DNA of 64,000 nt from Bacillota bacterium (GTDB lineage Bacteria > Bacillota > Clostridia > Acetivibrionales > DTU013), in NCBI GenBank assembly GCA_023435305.1, contig JAEYRV010000055.1, positions 113,539 through 177,538 on the forward strand, in the 5' to 3' direction. This document shows positions 1 to 7,236 of the stretch, one piece after another. Numbering within the stretch: position 1 is the first letter of the stretch; each line of letters opens with the position of its first letter. The notes under the pieces are model-generated. The model saw only the letters and a list, made by a program, of their open reading frames with translations, searched no databases and was not told where the DNA came from. Made by a program: the position numbers and the translations under genes.

Positions 1-127
1 CTAAAAACAACAAATCGAATAAACGGACATTAAAATACACACGCAGCACAATGAGGTTCGCAATGAACATCAAAATGAATATAAACGTCAGCTTCAATAT
101 AAGGCCGCGGATCCATATTTTTCGCAT
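1..127 (-). CDS. N-terminus of a membrane or exported protein, cut by window edge
   Basis: A frame opens at an ATG (complement of 125-127) and stays open for 42 codons to the left edge. It begins MRKIWIRGLILKL, and a basic start is followed by a long hydrophobic run (FIFILMFIANLIVL), which is the pattern of a signal anchor or signal peptide. It lies 76 bases downstream of the galU stop on the same strand, so it could be the next gene of that transcript. The only ribosome-site candidate (AGGT) lies inside the perfect hairpin just upstream, so either translation is controlled by that hairpin or the frame is a chance opening. No family can be assigned from 42 residues. Confidence 0.4.
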   Translation of the reverse strand, partial: MRKIWIRGLILKLTFIFILMFIANLIVLRVYFNVRLFDLLFL

Positions 128-163
128 AAATAATACCTGTAATTTCTTTTACAGGTATTATTT
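128..163 (-). terminator. Perfect 15-bp stem-loop after galU
   Basis: Bases 128-142 and 149-163 are exact reverse complements around a 6-base loop (143-148). The stem is AT-rich and ends in ATTATTT on the minus strand. It lies between the galU stop and the start of the next minus-strand frame, so it is either the galU terminator or a leader hairpin that masks the next gene's ribosome site. A long U-run is lacking, which weakens the terminator reading. Confidence 0.5.
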
Positions 164-203
164 GCATTCCAGCTGCATTACTATTCATTTTTGTCGGAGA
201 AAC

Positions 204-1073
204 TTAAAGAGTTTTTACTATATTCTTCAGATAGGCTGCAAATTCGTCCTTTAATTCATTCCGCTTCAGTGCGAATTCGATGGTCGCCTCCAGGAAGCCC
301 AGCTTATTGCCCACGTCATACCTCTTCCCGATAAAATCATACGCATAAACAGAATTCGATGACAGCAGAGCCTTCAGAGCGTCCGTCAGCTGTATTTCCC
401 CGCCTTTTCCCGGAGTCGCCCTTTCGAGATATGAAAATATTTCTGGAGTGATTATATATCTGCCGAGTATGGCTACATTAGATGGAGCCTTTTCCCTCTC
501 CGGCTTCTCCACCATGTCCTCTACCCTGTAGATCCGATCCCCGATCGCAGAGCCTTTGATTATGCCGTACTTTGAAACGTCGCTTTCAGGTACATGCTGC
601 ACACCCAGGATAGTGGTATTATACTGCTCATAGACACTTATCATCTGCTTTAGGCACGGTACCTCGGAGTCCACGATATCGTCTCCGAGCAAGACTGCAA
701 AGGGTTCGTTGTCAATGAAGGAACGGGCACAATGTATTGCATGCCCGAGGCCTCTGGGCTCCTTCTGTCTGATATAGTTCACATTGGCCAGATTCGAGAT
801 CTCCTGAACAAGAGCCAGCAGCTCTTCTTCTCCCTTTCTCGTGAGCATATCCTCGAGCTCATAGGATTTGTCGAAATGGTCTTCGATAGCTCTCTTTCCT
901 CGCCCTGTCACTATCAGGATGTCCTCTATGCCCGATGCGACAGCTTCCTCTATGATATACTGGATGGTAGGCTTGTCGACTATGGGAAGCATTTCTTTAG
1001 GCTGAGCCTTGGTGGCCGGCAGAAATCTGGTTCCCATCCCGGCTGCAGGAATAACGGCCTTGCGTATCTTCAA
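204..1073 (-). CDS. galU: UTP--glucose-1-phosphate uridylyltransferase
   Basis: This cytoplasmic enzyme makes UDP-glucose from UTP and glucose 1-phosphate for cell-wall and glycolipid glycans. The 289-residue protein has the normal family length. It starts KAVIPAAGMGTRFLPATKAQ, the nucleotidyltransferase loop. It also has PKEMLPIVDKP, LLGDDIV (metal and nucleotide site) and VEKPE. The start codon is TTG, chosen because GGGGGGGAGA lies just ahead of it on the minus strand. A minus-strand TATAAT at 1106-1111 may be its -10 box, and the divergent RMD1 pair starts on the other side of the same gap. In Firmicutes the orthologue is also called GtaB. Confidence 0.95.
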   Translation of the reverse strand: MKIRKAVIPAAGMGTRFLPATKAQPKEMLPIVDKPTIQYIIEEAVASGIEDILIVTGRGKRAIEDHFDKSYELEDMLTRKGEEELLALVQEISNLANVNYIRQKEPRGLGHAIHCARSFIDNEPFAVLLGDDIVDSEVPCLKQMISVYEQYNTTILGVQHVPESDVSKYGIIKGSAIGDRIYRVEDMVEKPEREKAPSNVAILGRYIITPEIFSYLERATPGKGGEIQLTDALKALLSSNSVYAYDFIGKRYDVGNKLGFLEATIEFALKRNELKDEFAAYLKNIVKTL

Positions 1074-1163
1074 CTCAATCTCCCCCCCGACATCTCATTT
1101 ACATTATTATACACTATTGCTCAACGGGAGTGATAAGAAATATTTCAAAAATTTGTTACTAAC

Positions 1164-1193
1164 TTGACACATCTGCAAATTTGATAATATGAT
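1164..1193 (+). promoter_or_regulatory. Sigma-A type promoter for the RMD1 pair
   Basis: TTGACA (1164-1169), an 18-base spacer and TATGAT (1188-1193), followed 50 bases later by the first RMD1-family gene. The -35 is perfect and the -10 matches five of six. Confidence 0.6.
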
Positions 1194-1243
1194 TCTATTA
1201 TAAGGTAATTTTTGCAATTGGTGCACCAAAGGCGGAGATACAT

Positions 1244-2068
1244 ATGATACATTTCGAGTTCAAGGCATATGCGGTTCTCAATGAGATCGATCTCAACAAA
1301 ATAGCAGTCAGCTGCGGCATCCCGAAAAAATACACCTGGGAGGAGCCTCTCATACTGCATGACGAGCTTTTGCAGAAGATACTCGGCAGAGACTATGAGG
1401 AAGGCTGCAGGGTGTTCGTATTCTCCTTCGGCTGTATCGTGCTGGTTAATGTGCCGGAGAGCGAGATGCCTCCCCTGTTGAAATACATCAGGCAATTCGA
1501 GCCGGAGCTCGACCTGAACAACTGGAGCAGATACAGCGACGAGTACGAATTGCGTGCAGAGCCGGAGGGGCGCCTTAAGATCACGGACGCATACGCCATT
1601 GTCCCGAAGTATGAATTCTTCTATACGGAGATCGCCGCAACGATCATCGCGAAATCAGTAGCCATGGAAAAAACCGAATATGAGCTGGGGAAAATATTCG
1701 ACAGACTGGAAAACATGATAGACCGTCTGGAACACGGGCAGCTGCACGTGGGCAACAGAGAGCTGGCAAGGACGACCGCCAGAGTGACGAGGCACCAGTA
1801 CAATACCGTCAGCTATATAATGATCCTTGATAAACCCGATATTACCTGGAGCAACAGCGACGCATCACTGTTTTATGAAAAAATGTCCGACTTTTTCGAG
1901 CTGAATGACAGGTACACCATACTGACAAAGAAAGCAGACATCCTGAATAACATCATCAACGGTTTTTCATCCATCAGCCATTCTATCAGAGGGCTGTTCG
2001 TAGAATGGATAATCGTTGCTTTGATCGTCGTCGAAGTAATACTGATGATAATGGATCTGGTTCTGTGA
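1244..2068 (+). CDS. RMD1/DUF155 family protein, first of tandem pair
   Basis: The protein has 274 residues and the RMD1/DUF155 plan. An N-terminal alpha/beta part contains RVFVFSFGCIVLVNV (around residues 55-70). A central helical part contains IIAKSVAMEKTEYELG, followed by SYIMILDKPDITW, and a hydrophobic helix lies at the very C-terminus (IIVALIVVEVILMIM). It is probably anchored to the membrane by that tail with the bulk in the cytoplasm. Eukaryotic relatives are yeast Rmd1 and mitochondrial RMND1; the bacterial function is not established. The next gene, 37 bases downstream, is a diverged paralogue. The start ATG has GGCGGAGA upstream. Confidence 0.8.
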   Translation: MIHFEFKAYAVLNEIDLNKIAVSCGIPKKYTWEEPLILHDELLQKILGRDYEEGCRVFVFSFGCIVLVNVPESEMPPLLKYIRQFEPELDLNNWSRYSDEYELRAEPEGRLKITDAYAIVPKYEFFYTEIAATIIAKSVAMEKTEYELGKIFDRLENMIDRLEHGQLHVGNRELARTTARVTRHQYNTVSYIMILDKPDITWSNSDASLFYEKMSDFFELNDRYTILTKKADILNNIINGFSSISHSIRGLFVEWIIVALIVVEVILMIMDLVL

Positions 2069-2105
2069 AACATCATTTTAAAGAAAAATCCGGCGGAGAC
2101 ATGCA

Positions 2106-2999
2106 ATGAATAAGAAACATTTTATATGCTATAAAGCCTACAACTCAATAGATCTGAAAAACACCGCCTCACTGTTTGGCCTCCCGGCTCCCGAAAGCAG
2201 GGACAGGTTTATCATACTCGGAGGCAGACAGCTGTCTGAAGTATATAAGTATAATATGGAGGAAAAAAGGATCTTCATATTCACCATTGGCTGCATTGTC
2301 TTTGAAGATTTCAATATAGATGAAACAGATAATTTCTTTGAAACTCTGGGGCAAACCATCGGCGAGCCTGATTACAGGATGCTCGCTGTATACAGGGAAA
2401 GCCATACGATATCAATAAACGATCAGGGCAATTTATTTCTCTGGAAAGAGAGTTCGGAGGAGTACCCCTCCATAGATGGACTCTTCGATATCATCGCAAT
2501 AATACTGGCTAAATCTACAGCTCTTTCAAAGGAAGAGTCAGATATCGACCAGCTGTTGGATGAAGCTGACATCCATATATCCGGATTCCAGAAGGGTATC
2601 GTCGGCAGCGGGACCCGCCGGTTCACATCGACCATGGCGCATATAATCAAGTTCGAGCAGCAAAGCACCGCCGGTATCATGATATTTGACAGGCCCGCCG
2701 CCACTACCGGAAGTATCCAGCTAAAAGAGGCCTATGACAAGCTTTCAGCATACTATGAGCTTGAGGACAGATATGAAGTCCTTGAAAATAAGGTCTCCGA
2801 GCTTCGTAACATCGTTCGGACATATTCGACTCTCAGATACAGGAATCAGGAAAACCGCCTGCTGCTTTTTGAAATATTTCTGCTCATGCTCTTTCCTTTG
2901 TTCCGGTTAGCTGAGCACATAATTGGAAATCAGTCTGTAGAAAGCCTTGTCCGCATGATTTTTCCACATTTGTTACAGAAATTTAATATTTTTTATTAG
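2106..2999 (+). CDS. RMD1/DUF155 family protein, second of tandem pair
   Basis: This 297-residue protein matches its neighbour motif by motif: RIFIFTIGCIVFEDF against RVFVFSFGCIVLVNV, and IIAIILAKSTALSKEES against the equivalent helix. GIMIFDRPAAT replaces YIMILDKPDIT. The C-terminal tail is longer and hydrophobic (LLLFEIFLLMLFPLFRLA), again suggesting a tail anchor, with about 30 extra residues after it. The two genes are 37 bases apart, so they are probably co-transcribed and made by duplication followed by divergence. If the subunits form a hetero-oligomer, both would be needed; that is inference. Confidence 0.78.
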   Translation: MNKKHFICYKAYNSIDLKNTASLFGLPAPESRDRFIILGGRQLSEVYKYNMEEKRIFIFTIGCIVFEDFNIDETDNFFETLGQTIGEPDYRMLAVYRESHTISINDQGNLFLWKESSEEYPSIDGLFDIIAIILAKSTALSKEESDIDQLLDEADIHISGFQKGIVGSGTRRFTSTMAHIIKFEQQSTAGIMIFDRPAATTGSIQLKEAYDKLSAYYELEDRYEVLENKVSELRNIVRTYSTLRYRNQENRLLLFEIFLLMLFPLFRLAEHIIGNQSVESLVRMIFPHLLQKFNIFY

Positions 3000-3099
3000 C
3001 AAATCATGGTACAATATAATTGCCACAGCCAATAATACTAATTTTTCATTTTTGTTCCTCCTTTTAATATAGACTATGGCTAATTTTATTTGATCTGGT

Positions 3100-3158
3100 A
3101 AAGCACTTATTATTATTCGGTATTATTTATAAATATTTACCAAGTGCTTTATTTTTTT
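3100..3158 (+). terminator. Terminator of the RMD1 pair
   Basis: AAAGCACTT (3100-3108) pairs with AAGTGCTTT (3142-3150), followed by a run of T (3152-3158). The loop is long (33 bases) and can itself partly fold. Confidence 0.6.
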
Positions 3159-3230
3159 GCCCTTTTTCAGGGCCTGCCGCCGGGCTGATGACAGTACGGC
3201 AGAGGTGCGGCCATCGAGGCCGATCCCGGG
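3159..3230 (+). other. GC-rich stretch with three short stems, unknown
   Basis: In an AT-rich gap this 72-base patch holds three adjacent inverted repeats: GCCCT/AGGGC (3159-3173), CTGCCG/CGGCAG (3174-3202) and CGGCC/GGCCG (3208-3222). It then ends in the palindrome CCCGGG. It is not a tRNA by fold. It could be a small structured RNA, a decayed repeat or an upstream element of the SRP RNA gene. Confidence 0.25.
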
Positions 3231-3268
3231 CTGGTATAAAATACTTTATGTACATGCTGTGAAATGTG

Positions 3269-3297
3269 TTGATAAGAAAAGGCATATTGAGTATAAT
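3269..3297 (+). promoter_or_regulatory. Consensus promoter of the SRP RNA gene
   Basis: TTGATA (3269-3274), a 17-base spacer and a perfect TATAAT (3292-3297). Transcription would start near 3304, about 30 bases ahead of the conserved RNA body. A near-consensus promoter fits a highly expressed stable RNA. Confidence 0.8.
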
Positions 3298-3334
3298 AGG
3301 TAAGTGACGCTTTAAAAATTACACTTGTTTAAAC

Positions 3335-3608
3335 TTTGGCTGTGCTAGACGGGGAGGTAGCGGTGCCCTGAACCTGCAATCCGCTGCAGCAGGGTTGAAT
3401 TCCTGTTCGAGGCTTTGCTTTTGTAGGGTCTGTTCCATGCAAGTGGCGATGACGACTGGGTCTTGCGCAACGTAAGTCTGTGAACCCCGCCAGGTCCGGA
3501 AGGAAGCAACGGTAAGCGGATACTTGCGTGTGCCGCAGGGTTGCCTGGTTAGAGCCAACTATATGGAGTACGCTTGTAGAAGTAAGTCGACAACAGGTGC
3601 ACAGCCTT
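3335..3608 (+). ncRNA. ffs/scr: Signal recognition particle RNA, large Gram-positive type
   Basis: This is the RNA scaffold of the signal recognition particle, which binds Ffh and targets nascent membrane proteins. It shows the hallmark apical loop region CCAGGTCCGGAAGGAAGCAA near 3490-3510 and the Alu-domain start GGCTGTGCTAGACGGGGAGG at 3338. The 3' end GGTGCACAGCC (to 3606) pairs with the 5' GGCTGTGC. Its length of about 270 bases is that of the Bacillus/Clostridium long form. It lies just ahead of dnaX, the usual Firmicutes order. Exact ends are estimated from the closing helix. Confidence 0.95.
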
Positions 3609-3621
3609 CAATTATAAAACG

Positions 3622-3664
3622 GGGTCAGGCTTGAATAATTGCATTATTCAAGCCTGACCCTTTT
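3622..3664 (+). terminator. Strong terminator of the SRP RNA
   Basis: A perfect 18-bp stem (3622-3639 with 3643-3660) with a 3-base loop is followed by TTTT. It separates the RNA transcript from dnaX. Confidence 0.9.
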
Positions 3665-3727
3665 ACTTACCCTTCCATTTTGATATACTATTTTCATAAA
3701 TACGGATCACAAGAAAGGCTGTTGATA

Positions 3728-5473
3728 ATGTCTTACATTGCTTTATACAGAGAATGGAGACCGGCCCGGTTCAAGGATGTAGTCGAGCAGGAGCATGTTG
3801 TAAAGGCTCTCCGATACAGCGTCAGTACCGGCAGGATCGCCCATGCATATCTTTTCTGCGGCACCAGGGGCACCGGAAAAACGACCATGGCACATATATT
3901 GTCCAGAGCCGTCAACTGTCTGGATCCGCATGACGGCGAGCCCTGCAACCAGTGTGAAATCTGCCGCGAGATACTCTCCGGCAGCAGCGTCGATGTGCTG
4001 GAAATAGACGCAGCCTCCAACAACAGTGTCGACAATGTCCGCTCAATCAGGGACGAAGTAATATATGCACCGACAAAAGCAAAACGCAAGGTTTATATCA
4101 TAGACGAAGTCCATATGTTGTCCACAGGAGCCTTCAACGCACTGCTTAAAACACTGGAGGAGCCTCCTGAGCATGTCATATTCATACTTGCTACGACCGA
4201 ACCGCACAAGCTGCCTGCAACCATACTCTCACGCTGCCAGCGGTTTGATTTTAGACGCATATCCCAGGATAGTATTGTTGATCATCTGAATAAAATAGCA
4301 TCATCTGACGGTATAACGTTGGACACCGATGCGGCCAGACTAATAGCTCGTATGGCGGACGGCGCCATGAGAGATGCCATAAGCCTGTTGGACCAGTGTA
4401 TGTCGCTGGGCCGTAAAAGCATCAGCTATGATGATGTACTGTCTGTCGTCGGAATTGTGAATGATGAATTTATGACGGGATTCATTGGTGATATGCTTGA
4501 CAAAAATGTGGTAAAGCTGCTGCAGAATATTAGCCGCCTTGTCTCGGACGGACGCGATGCGGCACATTTCGTATCTGATCTGGTCATGTACTTCAGAAAC
4601 CTTATGATCTGCAAGTCCACCGGCGGAAAGTGTGATGACCTGATAGAGGTCCCGTCTGCTGTTCTATCTATAATGAAGAAACAGACACAATCCATATCTC
4701 TCGATGAGATAATGAGGTATATCAAAGAACTTTCTGCATTGGAAAATGGCCTTAAGTATGCCATAAATCCGAGGGTATTACTGGAGGTCACACTCATCAA
4801 GGTTTGCGGCAGCAACAGCAGTAATGCAGGCGATGGCAGTGCCGACAGCACTGGCAGCGGAAATATTAGTGCTGATCTTGAAGCAAGGCTGGCTGCCATC
4901 GAAAGAAGGCTCAACAGCGCTGATTTTTTGACAACCGCGCAGAATGTTCAGAATGGTGACATTCCTCGGCCAGTACTGTCGGAACCACCGGCTCAATACG
5001 GCAGAGACACAGGCGCAGTTCGGCAGACTGCTGAAAGTGATACTAATGCAGCAGCCAGTGGCAAAAAAGAAGTGACAGCACAGGTCCCCACCGAGTCTGT
5101 GATATCAACAAAGGAAGCTGCTGAATACGACAAATGGCCGGCTGTTATGAAACACCTAAGAAGTCTTGGCAAGATGGCCATATACACCATATTGCTCAAT
5201 GTCAAAGCTGTCCTGATAGATAGCACCACTGTCGGTCTAGTTTCCTCGGATGCCTCGATCAGGACAATGGTATCAAAGATAGAGCATATAAAAATAATCG
5301 AAGAGGCGGTTGAAAAAATAGCCGGCTGTGAAATGAAAATAAAATGTGTAGATGAGGATGTCCTGAAAAAGGCGATCCCGGCTGAAAAGCCCCGGGAAAG
5401 CAGCGATATGCTGAAGCGTGCCCGGCTAATAGCCGAGAAGGCCGGGCTTCCCCTTGAAATAATCGATGAATAG
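3728..5473 (+). CDS. dnaX: DNA polymerase III subunit gamma/tau
   Basis: This is the clamp-loader ATPase of the replisome. The 581-residue protein begins MSYIALYREWRPARF. It shows the P-loop GTRGTGKTTMAH, a zinc site (CLDPHDGEPCNQCEIC), Walker B IIDEVHML, and the SRC sensor (SRCQRFDF). A variable C-terminal tau-like part starts at about residue 360. The ATG at 3728 is chosen over an in-frame start 48 bases upstream because the conserved N-terminus starts here and AGAAAGG lies ahead of it. It is followed by ybaB and recR as in most Firmicutes. No clear programmed-frameshift slippery site was seen, so a separate gamma form is not supported. Confidence 0.97.
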   Translation: MSYIALYREWRPARFKDVVEQEHVVKALRYSVSTGRIAHAYLFCGTRGTGKTTMAHILSRAVNCLDPHDGEPCNQCEICREILSGSSVDVLEIDAASNNSVDNVRSIRDEVIYAPTKAKRKVYIIDEVHMLSTGAFNALLKTLEEPPEHVIFILATTEPHKLPATILSRCQRFDFRRISQDSIVDHLNKIASSDGITLDTDAARLIARMADGAMRDAISLLDQCMSLGRKSISYDDVLSVVGIVNDEFMTGFIGDMLDKNVVKLLQNISRLVSDGRDAAHFVSDLVMYFRNLMICKSTGGKCDDLIEVPSAVLSIMKKQTQSISLDEIMRYIKELSALENGLKYAINPRVLLEVTLIKVCGSNSSNAGDGSADSTGSGNISADLEARLAAIERRLNSADFLTTAQNVQNGDIPRPVLSEPPAQYGRDTGAVRQTAESDTNAAASGKKEVTAQVPTESVISTKEAAEYDKWPAVMKHLRSLGKMAIYTILLNVKAVLIDSTTVGLVSSDASIRTMVSKIEHIKIIEEAVEKIAGCEMKIKCVDEDVLKKAIPAEKPRESSDMLKRARLIAEKAGLPLEIIDE

Positions 5474-5576
5474 GCGTCTGCAGGCAGAAATATTCAAATC
5501 GTTGGACCGAGACCCTTGTATGACACAAGCAAGTTTTATATAATTAGAAAAGATAAATAACTACGGAGGTGCCATT

Positions 5577-5927
5577 ATGGCAAAAGGCGGATTTCCAGGC
5601 GGCTTTGGCGGCGGCGGAAACATGAACAATCTCATGAGACAGGCTCAGAAAATGCAGAAGGATATGGAAAAAATGCAGGCCGAGCTGCAGGAAAAAGAAG
5701 TTGAAGCAACTGCCGGGGGCGGTGCGATAAAGGTTATCGCCACAGGCAAAAAGGAAATCAAGGAAATAACCATAAGCCGTGACGTCGTTGACCCTGATGA
5801 TGTCGAAATGCTTCAGGATCTGATATTGGCAGCAGTTAACGAAGCTATACGTATGGCTGATGAAATGGTCAATAGCCAGATGTCCAAAATAACAGGCGGC
5901 ATGGGCGGACTCGGCGGGCTGTTCTGA
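5577..5927 (+). CDS. ybaB: YbaB/EbfC nucleoid-associated protein
   Basis: A 116-residue DNA-binding protein of the YbaB/EbfC family. A Gly-rich start (GGFGGGGNMNNLMRQAQKMQ) is followed by a long helix, the strand segment IKVIATGKKEIKEITIS and a second helix (DPDDVEMLQDLILAAVNEA). It ends in a Gly/Met-rich tail. CGGAGGTG precedes the ATG. It lies between dnaX and recR, with 1 base between its stop codon and the recR start, so it is co-transcribed and probably translationally coupled with recR. It is known to bind DNA as a homodimer; its precise cellular role remains unclear. Confidence 0.95.
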   Translation: MAKGGFPGGFGGGGNMNNLMRQAQKMQKDMEKMQAELQEKEVEATAGGGAIKVIATGKKEIKEITISRDVVDPDDVEMLQDLILAAVNEAIRMADEMVNSQMSKITGGMGGLGGLF

Positions 5928-5928
5928 T

Positions 5929-6531
5929 ATGAGCTACTTTTACGCACCGCCGGTCGCAAGACTTATAGAAGAATTTGAAAAGCTTCCGGGCATCGGTCAT
6001 AAGACCGCCCAGAGGCTTGCATTCCATGTGCTCAATTTACCTGTTGAAAAATCAGAAGCGCTGGCTAACGCAATCAAAGAAGCAAAGCTCAAAACACGAT
6101 ACTGTTCCATATGCAGCAATCTTACCGAAGCAGATCCGTGTAATATATGCAGCAACACTAAGCGGGACCATGGCATCATCTGTATTGTCGAGGACCCCAG
6201 AGATGTGGTCGCCATGGAGAGGATACGTGAATTCAACGGCATATACCATGTTCTCCAGGGAGTCATCTCCCCTATGGAGGGCATAGGCCCGGAGGACATA
6301 AAAATAAAGGAACTCCTTCAGAGGATACGCGAGGGCGATATCCGTGAAGTCATACTCGCAACCGATCCCGATGTTGAAGGCGAAGCCACAGCCATGTACA
6401 TATCCAAGCTCCTGAAGCCTGTCGGCATAAGGACCACAAGGATCGCCCACGGCATTCCGGTCGGCGGCGATCTGGAATATGCAGATGAGGTCACCCTGGC
6501 CAAGGCGCTGGAGGGCCGAAGAGAAATATAA
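5929..6531 (+). CDS. recR: Recombination mediator protein RecR
   Basis: RecR works with RecO and RecF to load RecA on gapped DNA. The 200-residue protein has the normal length. It carries an N-terminal helix-hairpin-helix (KLPGIGHKTAQRLAFHVL), a four-cysteine zinc finger (CSICSNLTEADPCNIC) and a Toprim domain (IICIVEDPRDVVAME, then ILATDPDVEGEATAMYI). The C-terminal Walker-like end is ARGIPVGGDLEYAD-like (here AHGIPVGGDLEYAD). Its ATG follows the ybaB stop by 1 base. A strong terminator follows the gene. Confidence 0.96.
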   Translation: MSYFYAPPVARLIEEFEKLPGIGHKTAQRLAFHVLNLPVEKSEALANAIKEAKLKTRYCSICSNLTEADPCNICSNTKRDHGIICIVEDPRDVVAMERIREFNGIYHVLQGVISPMEGIGPEDIKIKELLQRIREGDIREVILATDPDVEGEATAMYISKLLKPVGIRTTRIAHGIPVGGDLEYADEVTLAKALEGRREI

Positions 6532-6555
6532 CTGAAACCCGACTCATAACAAAGG

Positions 6556-6586
6556 CTGTATTGCTCAAAAGCAATACAGTTTTTTT
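6556..6586 (+). terminator. Terminator of the dnaX-ybaB-recR transcript
   Basis: CTGTATTGCT (6556-6565), loop CAAA and AGCAATACAG (6570-6579) form a perfect 10-bp stem followed by seven T. Confidence 0.92.
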
Positions 6587-6611
6587 ATTGCTGAAAAAAA
6601 TTCAAAAAATT

Positions 6612-6658
6612 TTGAGACATTAAATCGCCTTCTGCGTATAATTAATTGAGACATTAAA
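6612..6658 (+). repeat. Two direct copies of a 13-base motif
   Basis: TTGAGACATTAAA occurs at 6612-6624 and again at 6646-6658, a spacing of 34 bases (about three helix turns). It lies upstream of the promoter of the DUF2089 gene. The motif could be an activator or repressor site. TTGAGA at 6612 with TATAAT at 6637-6642 could also serve as a weak promoter with a 19-base spacer. Confidence 0.45.
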
Positions 6659-6706
6659 AATTTTAATATTCCAATTAATATTTTTAATATTTCTCGCAAA
6701 TGTATA

Positions 6707-6735
6707 TTGACAAGTAAATACAACAATAATAGTAT
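6707..6735 (+). promoter_or_regulatory. Promoter of the DUF2089-DUF4097 operon
   Basis: TTGACA (6707-6712), a 17-base spacer and TAGTAT (6730-6735), about 90 bases ahead of the first gene in an AT-rich stretch. Confidence 0.6.
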
Positions 6736-6821
6736 ATATTATGATGAATTAAAATAATTGATATAGACCTTGATTATTTTAATATGAAGCATAATATATC
6801 TTTAAAATAAAGGAGTCCATT

Positions 6822-7196
6822 ATGGCAAGAGAAGCATTGGGAAAATGTCCAGTATGCGGACAGAACACTGAAGTCACGACAATATACTGTGACAGCTGTG
6901 AGACCAGGATCGAAGGGCATTTCACACTTTGCAGGTTTTGCAGGCTGACAGAAGAACAGAAATCATTCATTGAAACTTTCATCAAGTGCAGAGGAAATAT
7001 CAAGGAGGTGGAAAGGGAACTCGGCATATCATACCCCACAGTGAAAAACAGGCTCGAGGATGCCGCAAATGCTCTTGGCTACGCAAGCTCACAGGGTTAT
7101 GGCACTCCGGAGAGCGAGAAGAGACTCGAGATACTTGACAAATTGGAAAACGGCATGATTTCAGTAGAGGAAGCATTGGATCTGCTGAAATCCTAG
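6822..7196 (+). CDS. DUF2089 zinc-ribbon and HTH protein
   Basis: The protein has 124 residues. The N-terminus is a zinc ribbon (CPVCGQ...CDSCETR, with a further CRFCR). A helix-turn-helix follows (GNIKEVERELGISYPTVKNR) and then a short C-terminal helical pair (EILDKLENGMISVEEALDLL). The order fits the DUF2089 family, thought to be transcription regulators. The C-terminal motif is repeated at the N-terminus of the next gene's product, so the two proteins probably interact or share a partner. AAGGAG lies ahead of the ATG. It is probably the regulator of the operon and of the DUF4097 protein; that is inference from context. Confidence 0.85.
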   Translation: MAREALGKCPVCGQNTEVTTIYCDSCETRIEGHFTLCRFCRLTEEQKSFIETFIKCRGNIKEVERELGISYPTVKNRLEDAANALGYASSQGYGTPESEKRLEILDKLENGMISVEEALDLLKS

Positions 7197-7236
7197 ATCG
7201 GAATCATAAAATATAATTTTTAGGAGGATTTTTATT

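Noticed and set aside
3181..3235. A tRNA-like gene ahead of the SRP RNA
   Set aside because: The stems do not make an acceptor, D or T arm and no T-loop consensus is present.
3319..3558. Open frame antisense to the SRP RNA
   Set aside because: The SRP RNA is certain from its conserved loop; the frame has no ribosome site and is a by-product.
3680..3727. Longer N-terminus for DnaX
   Set aside because: The family N-terminus MSYIALYREWRP begins at 3728 and has its own ribosome site; the extension is in no known DnaX.
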